Shown here: one piece after another, positions 59,523 through 64,000 of the stretch
How the letters are laid out: each line of letters begins with the position of its first letter
How positions within the stretch are numbered: the stretch's first letter is position 1
Assembly: GCA_030386875.1 (NCBI GenBank)
Contig: CM059575.1
Coordinates: 54,218,859 to 54,282,858 of the forward strand
Direction: 5' to 3'
DNA length: 64,000 nt
Source of the DNA: Morinoia aosen
Taxonomy: Eukaryota > Arthropoda > Malacostraca > Amphipoda > Talitridae
Notes under the pieces: model-generated
The model's input: only the letters and a program-made list of their open reading frames with translations
Database searches by the model: none
What the model was told of the DNA's origin: nothing
Made by a program: the position numbers and the translations under genes

Positions 59523-61763
59523 TTCTAATGAAAAGAAGCAAAAAATTTCCAACTTGTGTTTTCTCAACTATCCTAAATATTTTTTGCTAGGGCTAAAAAG
59601 ATCTATATTCGAAATCAAGTATTAATAATTTCTAAAAAATTCAGCTCATCTTCTTCATTCAGTACTGAGTCAGACAGACGAAATGCCAAGTCCAAGAAAC
59701 TATATTTTGTAAGTATACGTCAAGAATCAAAAGCACCGAAAAGCAGTGCACTTTTTATCTCTTTTGTGTGTGCAATATTGCACTGCTGTTGCTTGAGGGT
59801 TTTCGGAAATCATAAAAGATTGAATTCTCGCTCTCGCCGAAAATAGAATTTCATGAGAAACATTACTCGGGATGCCAAACCCCAACCTCTAATAGTTTCT
59901 ATTAAGACTTGCATTCAAGCATAAGAAGTTCCAATTTGCTTTTACTGAGAGCATTTTGGATTCAAACATCAGTAAATTATGGAGAAATGTTAAATTTCGC
60001 ATTGTGCCAAGTAGTTTCTGTGCGGCGCAGTAGAGGGCGCGATTTTGGCTACGTGAGTAAAAAATCGAAATTTCTGTAAGTCATTACGTTATGGAAACTA
60101 CCATTCCGTTGCTGGTTGCGTTTGATTAGATAATCTTGTTTGAATGTATTTTATTCGTAAACAATATCACCTCGTGCAGTGCGTGAGGTATCGCCTGCTC
60201 ATCGAAAGGAATTAAAAAATAAACTGATGAACGAAATTACTTGTGACGAAGTTGATGGTATAATATTTGGACCCAGCCTTAATTACACAACAGAGTTGAT
60301 AGTTCACTCCTAGTGGGGAGAAGAGGTCGGAAGAGGGTGGTACGAAAGTGTTTACTGACATTAACAAACGAACCAATTGCTCAAACTAGGATGAGTTAGT
60401 GTAAAAATGAATCAACATTAAAGCGTACCGGAAAATTATTCTGTACAGGACTTAATATGAGTAAGCGTTTAACTCTAACTCATTTATATCTAATTTATAC
60501 GTAAGAGTGTAACTCTTACATATTTGCATTGAGAGATGAAAAAATTAAAAATTTCATTCATGCTTGTGTCTCTGACGGAATTACGCTACCAAAACGAAAG
60601 ACCGTTAGATAATTTAAAATTTTCTCCCTAATTAATTAAAATTAAATATTGTAAATCGTTAATTATATAAAACAGGCAAGAAAATCCCATCTTTTTTTGA
60701 AGCGCGTTCATGTGAATTATCGACTGGTGAGCTCGACGAAAGAAAGCTGTGTTTCTACTTTAAAATAATTTTCTCATTTGATGTAAGAAAAATTTCATAT
60801 TTCTCGCTTCGATAATAGAAAATAAAATTATGCGAGGTAATTTCTTCGACAAGCAATGTTTCTGTTCTCTATGAATACGAAAAATTTTCTATTTCAACAT
60901 GGGCGAGTTCATCGATAAGCGAATTGCATGTAAAATAATTTGCAACCATATTCACACATACTCGTATCACGAAAGGAGAACAATACTGACTTACTAGTAC
61001 TAGTGACTCAACTGTTTAATACTAACTGCATGCACTCACTCGCTTTTGAAAGCTAATGTATAAAACTACTATGCATGAATGCACGTGTAATAACGTCGTC
61101 TGAGCGATGTTGAAATGTGGCTTACTGTGACTCAAATTATGATTAGCTTCATTATTTCTAGAGGTTGTTTCATCATTCCAATTGAATTTCTTAAGCTCAA
61201 CGTTCATTCTAGGCTCATTCTAAATATTTCAGCGGTTGCGGCAACTGAATTCAGTAAATAGAGCTAGAAGAATAATTACATTCCAGAGATATGCAGTCTC
61301 CGTACACCGAAATGACTCACCGGAGCTCATGCACAGACAGCTCAGCTCCAAAATACAACAATCTCAGTGTGCACGGTGTGCGCCGCAGCTGCCGCCGAGT
61401 TGTCGATACGAATCATGAGGCTTGTGTTCGTGCAGTTGTCATGCAGAGTCCAAACAGTTGTGTTTGATGATCAAAATTTTTGTCCAGCTGTCGCTGCAGG
61501 TGCTTACAGAAACAATTCTATTTTTTACATGTTCAGTGTGCACTTGAAAGCCTCTTTAGAACAAGCCCTGCTAACAGGAAAAAAAAAGAGTGTACGAAAA
61601 CTCTTGGCAACATTTGTTCACAGGAAAGGTAGGAGAAAAAAAATGTAACAAACTTTGCATCAGGACATTTCTAGCCTAAGCGCACTTCAATAAATAATCT
61701 GTCAACAATAACAGGTACAAAGTCTTTTATACAAATTGAGTGCCTAAACGCTGAGACCAAACC
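59523..61763. other. Unassigned, no gene seen
   Basis: AT-rich, with no recognisable protein, RNA gene or repeat. Confidence 0.5.
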
Positions 61764-61789
61764 CCCCCCCCCCCCCCTCCCCCCCCCCG
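61764..61789. repeat. Poly-C tract
   Basis: A run of C broken by a single T; the length is prone to sequencing error. The glycine-rich minus frame across it is an artefact. Confidence 0.9.
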
Positions 61790-64000
61790 AAACATGAAAA
61801 TGTACTATTGTAAACATTGGAAGGCATTACAAAAAATTCAATTCTTTCAGGTATTCTGTTCATTGAACTCGGCAAGCCTCTTTTCAATGGGCATTTGAGA
61901 AGGCAGCTACCCCTATAATACGATTGTAAGTTACCTTGACAAAATGCTGTACGCAAGCAAGACAAACTAAACGAGCGAACGACATTTTTAGCGTAGCCTA
62001 AATTGAGTAGGTCACGGAGAAGTTGCCAACGAAGCTGAACTTCACGCATGACTTCAGCCACTTCAGTGTTAGCTATTTATATCATTGGTCTCGTTTGGAT
62101 ATGCACGAAATATCTTTCCCTCTTTCATTGAGTTTTGTCTTCGTGGCGAGGTAAGGAGAGAAACTTCTCACAGAGACAGTCTGAACGCGTATCTCGGAAA
62201 TGAATACAAGAGGTAGCTTCTTTCTGAAAACAAAAGATTCATTCTTCGTAAACTTCGAACAGTTGTACATGTACTACCTATTTCTTATTTCTGAAGACAG
62301 AAGTATAAATTTTACATCTTGTTCAAAATTCGACAGTTAGTGAAAAGTTTCGGTAATTTTTCTAAAAATTCCATTTTATTGTCACTGAGAGATAATTTTA
62401 CCCACACAGCATCCCACTTCGAAAAATTCTTCTATTAGCAATACAGGCGCTCCAACAAGGATTCAACTCACAGCTGCTCGGCACGTTCAGATTGGCTCAC
62501 AAGCAGCAATTCCTCAACGGGGCCCACCTTTCCCAGTAAATTATATACGGCGATCTCTGAAATAATGAGCTGTCAGTGAAATTCAAAATTAAATTTTAAA
62601 ATTTATGTTGAACTCAGTTTCGTTATGTCGAGCATATTCTAGTCAATAAACTTGTAAGTTTTAATTCGTTTTCCCTCATTCGTGAAAAATCCTTCTATAA
62701 TTAATAATATTGTGACAATGAACTGCTATTCGTATAATAATTTACCGGTACTCGGTTTAGATTATTGCTCTTCAAATTGCAGTCTTCAAAATAATGAACC
62801 TTCGAAGCTAAATTCGAAAATGGCTATGAAACTGTTGACCCTGCAATACATTTCTGCAACGATGAAAGAAGAAAATGTCGGCCTTGTGAAACTTAAGAAA
62901 ATAATTCAATGAATTTGTGAGTACACATGTCGTGCTAAACAAGCGAAACTAATCGTGCAATCACATTTTTTTTTTAATTATTTGAAACACAACATAAGTT
63001 TCCCGTTTTCAATAGCGAGCATTCAATGTACGCAAGCATGACATCGTCATTGGCAGACTTGTATCAACTGAGCACGAAGATATACCGTAACCTTTCATAG
63101 ATATGATTTTCAGACTGTGTCAGAATCTAATGAGAACAAAAGATAATTTTTTTAAAGAAATAGATACATAAAACGCATCAAAACCAATTGGATTTTAAAT
63201 ATTTATTAACATAATAGTTTCCAATTTACAAGAAGCGGACAATGGCCGCATCAGCGGCTTAGTAAATAATTGAGGGAAAATGTAAAATCTATTCACTTTG
63301 TATTTTATTCAGGATTTGAAAAACTTATAGTTATAGTCAAAAATGAAAACGATGAGATAAACTGACAAAGAAGGCCTTGAAGGGTATAGTTGACATTCAC
63401 ATCAACACAAGCACGACGATTTTATGCGAGTAACCAATGTTGAAAATTTAATGAACGGATATAAATGATTGCACTTATAAAACAAACAAAAACATACCTC
63501 TGGAATAAGGCGGAAGAAGGGGCAATGAAACTGCATCCCTTATTCTCTGTTCTGTTATATATGAGAAAATTACCAGATTACACCAATTCATGCGTATAGG
63601 ATAGAAGTATGATATTTTTCTGCAACCTGCTGGGACTTCTACTTATACTAAGAAAAAATTTAGATTGGACACAATTTTGATAGTTCTATTCGTATTTTGT
63701 GCCAAACTCAGTGATCATATCATTACAGCCCTTGTCTACTTCTCCAGTCATGACCTCAATATGAATCATGGTAAGAGTGAGCCGTGGAATATAAAGTTCT
63801 TGAAATCTGATAGGATTTTATTTCAGTGCATCAGGTTTGGAAGCAATGAATAGCGAAAAAGGAGATTTAATTCAGTTCACTTTTCTTTCAGTCTCGAAAA
63901 CGACCGCACTCTCAAATACGGGATCGTCTTTAACATTTGTTTTGAGAGCGCTAACACTTCGAAAGAAAACGGGCAATAATATTCATCCCACCGTGTACAG
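61790..64000. other. Unassigned, no gene seen
   Basis: AT-rich, short frames only, with no recognisable motif to the end of the window. Confidence 0.5.

Noticed and set aside
61744-62061. 105-codon minus frame with a glycine-rich end
   Set aside because: The glycine run is the poly-C tract; the rest has no motif.

Overview
The window looks like arthropod nuclear DNA. It is AT-rich, has no operon-like gene packing and no intact long gene, and is built almost entirely from transposable elements in various states of decay plus tandem repeats. Several LINE and Tc1/mariner remnants resemble families I recall as abundant in arthropods. The LINE at 31.6-35.5 kb resembles one I associate with decapod crustacean genomes, so a crustacean is plausible but not shown.

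Region 1 (1-13.65 kb) is a head-to-tail array of exactly 50 countable copies of a 263-bp unit, the last one cut short. Every unit carries a tRNA-like segment with intact RNA polymerase III A and B boxes at tRNA spacing and one TTTT run. The array ends in (TA)n, then an inverted partial unit, then a direct partial unit, then (TA)n. The left edge of the array lies outside the window. Region 2 (13.65-14.40 kb) is a 748-bp defective DD34D mariner with TA target duplication; a copy with no visible difference lies at 46.29-47.03 kb.

Region 3 (15.2-25.4 kb) holds a CR1-like LINE fragment (minus), a broken full-structure LINE (plus, ORF1 and endonuclease/RT ORF2) and another CR1-like LINE relic (minus). 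A DD37-type transposase relic (plus) follows. The plus-strand LINE is split by a 1.7-kb insertion that contains a perfect 108-bp inverted repeat. Region 4 (28.4-31.1 kb) is a nest: long inverted-repeat arms with short AT-rich repeats enclose a DD41D-type defective transposon and an LTR-like segment. Region 5 (31.6-35.5 kb) is a second LINE, nearly complete but carrying a frameshift and several in-frame stops, ending in (AAT)n.

Region 6 (36-38.4 kb) has a transposase tail, a GC-rich repeat and two MITE-like elements. Region 7 (44.8-46.2 kb) is the broken coding region of a multicopy protein family I recognise but cannot name, followed by mariner copy 2. Region 8 (50.5-52.6 kb) has a 26-bp minisatellite of about 46 units and a degenerate ~75-bp repeat. 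The remaining stretches, notably 25.4-28.4, 38.4-44.8, 47-50.5 and 52.6-64 kb, show nothing I can assign beyond small hairpins and short low-complexity tracts. I see no convincing host gene.

The best candidate for something undescribed is the first one: a satellite whose every monomer looks like a Pol III transcription unit predicted to give monomer-length RNA.
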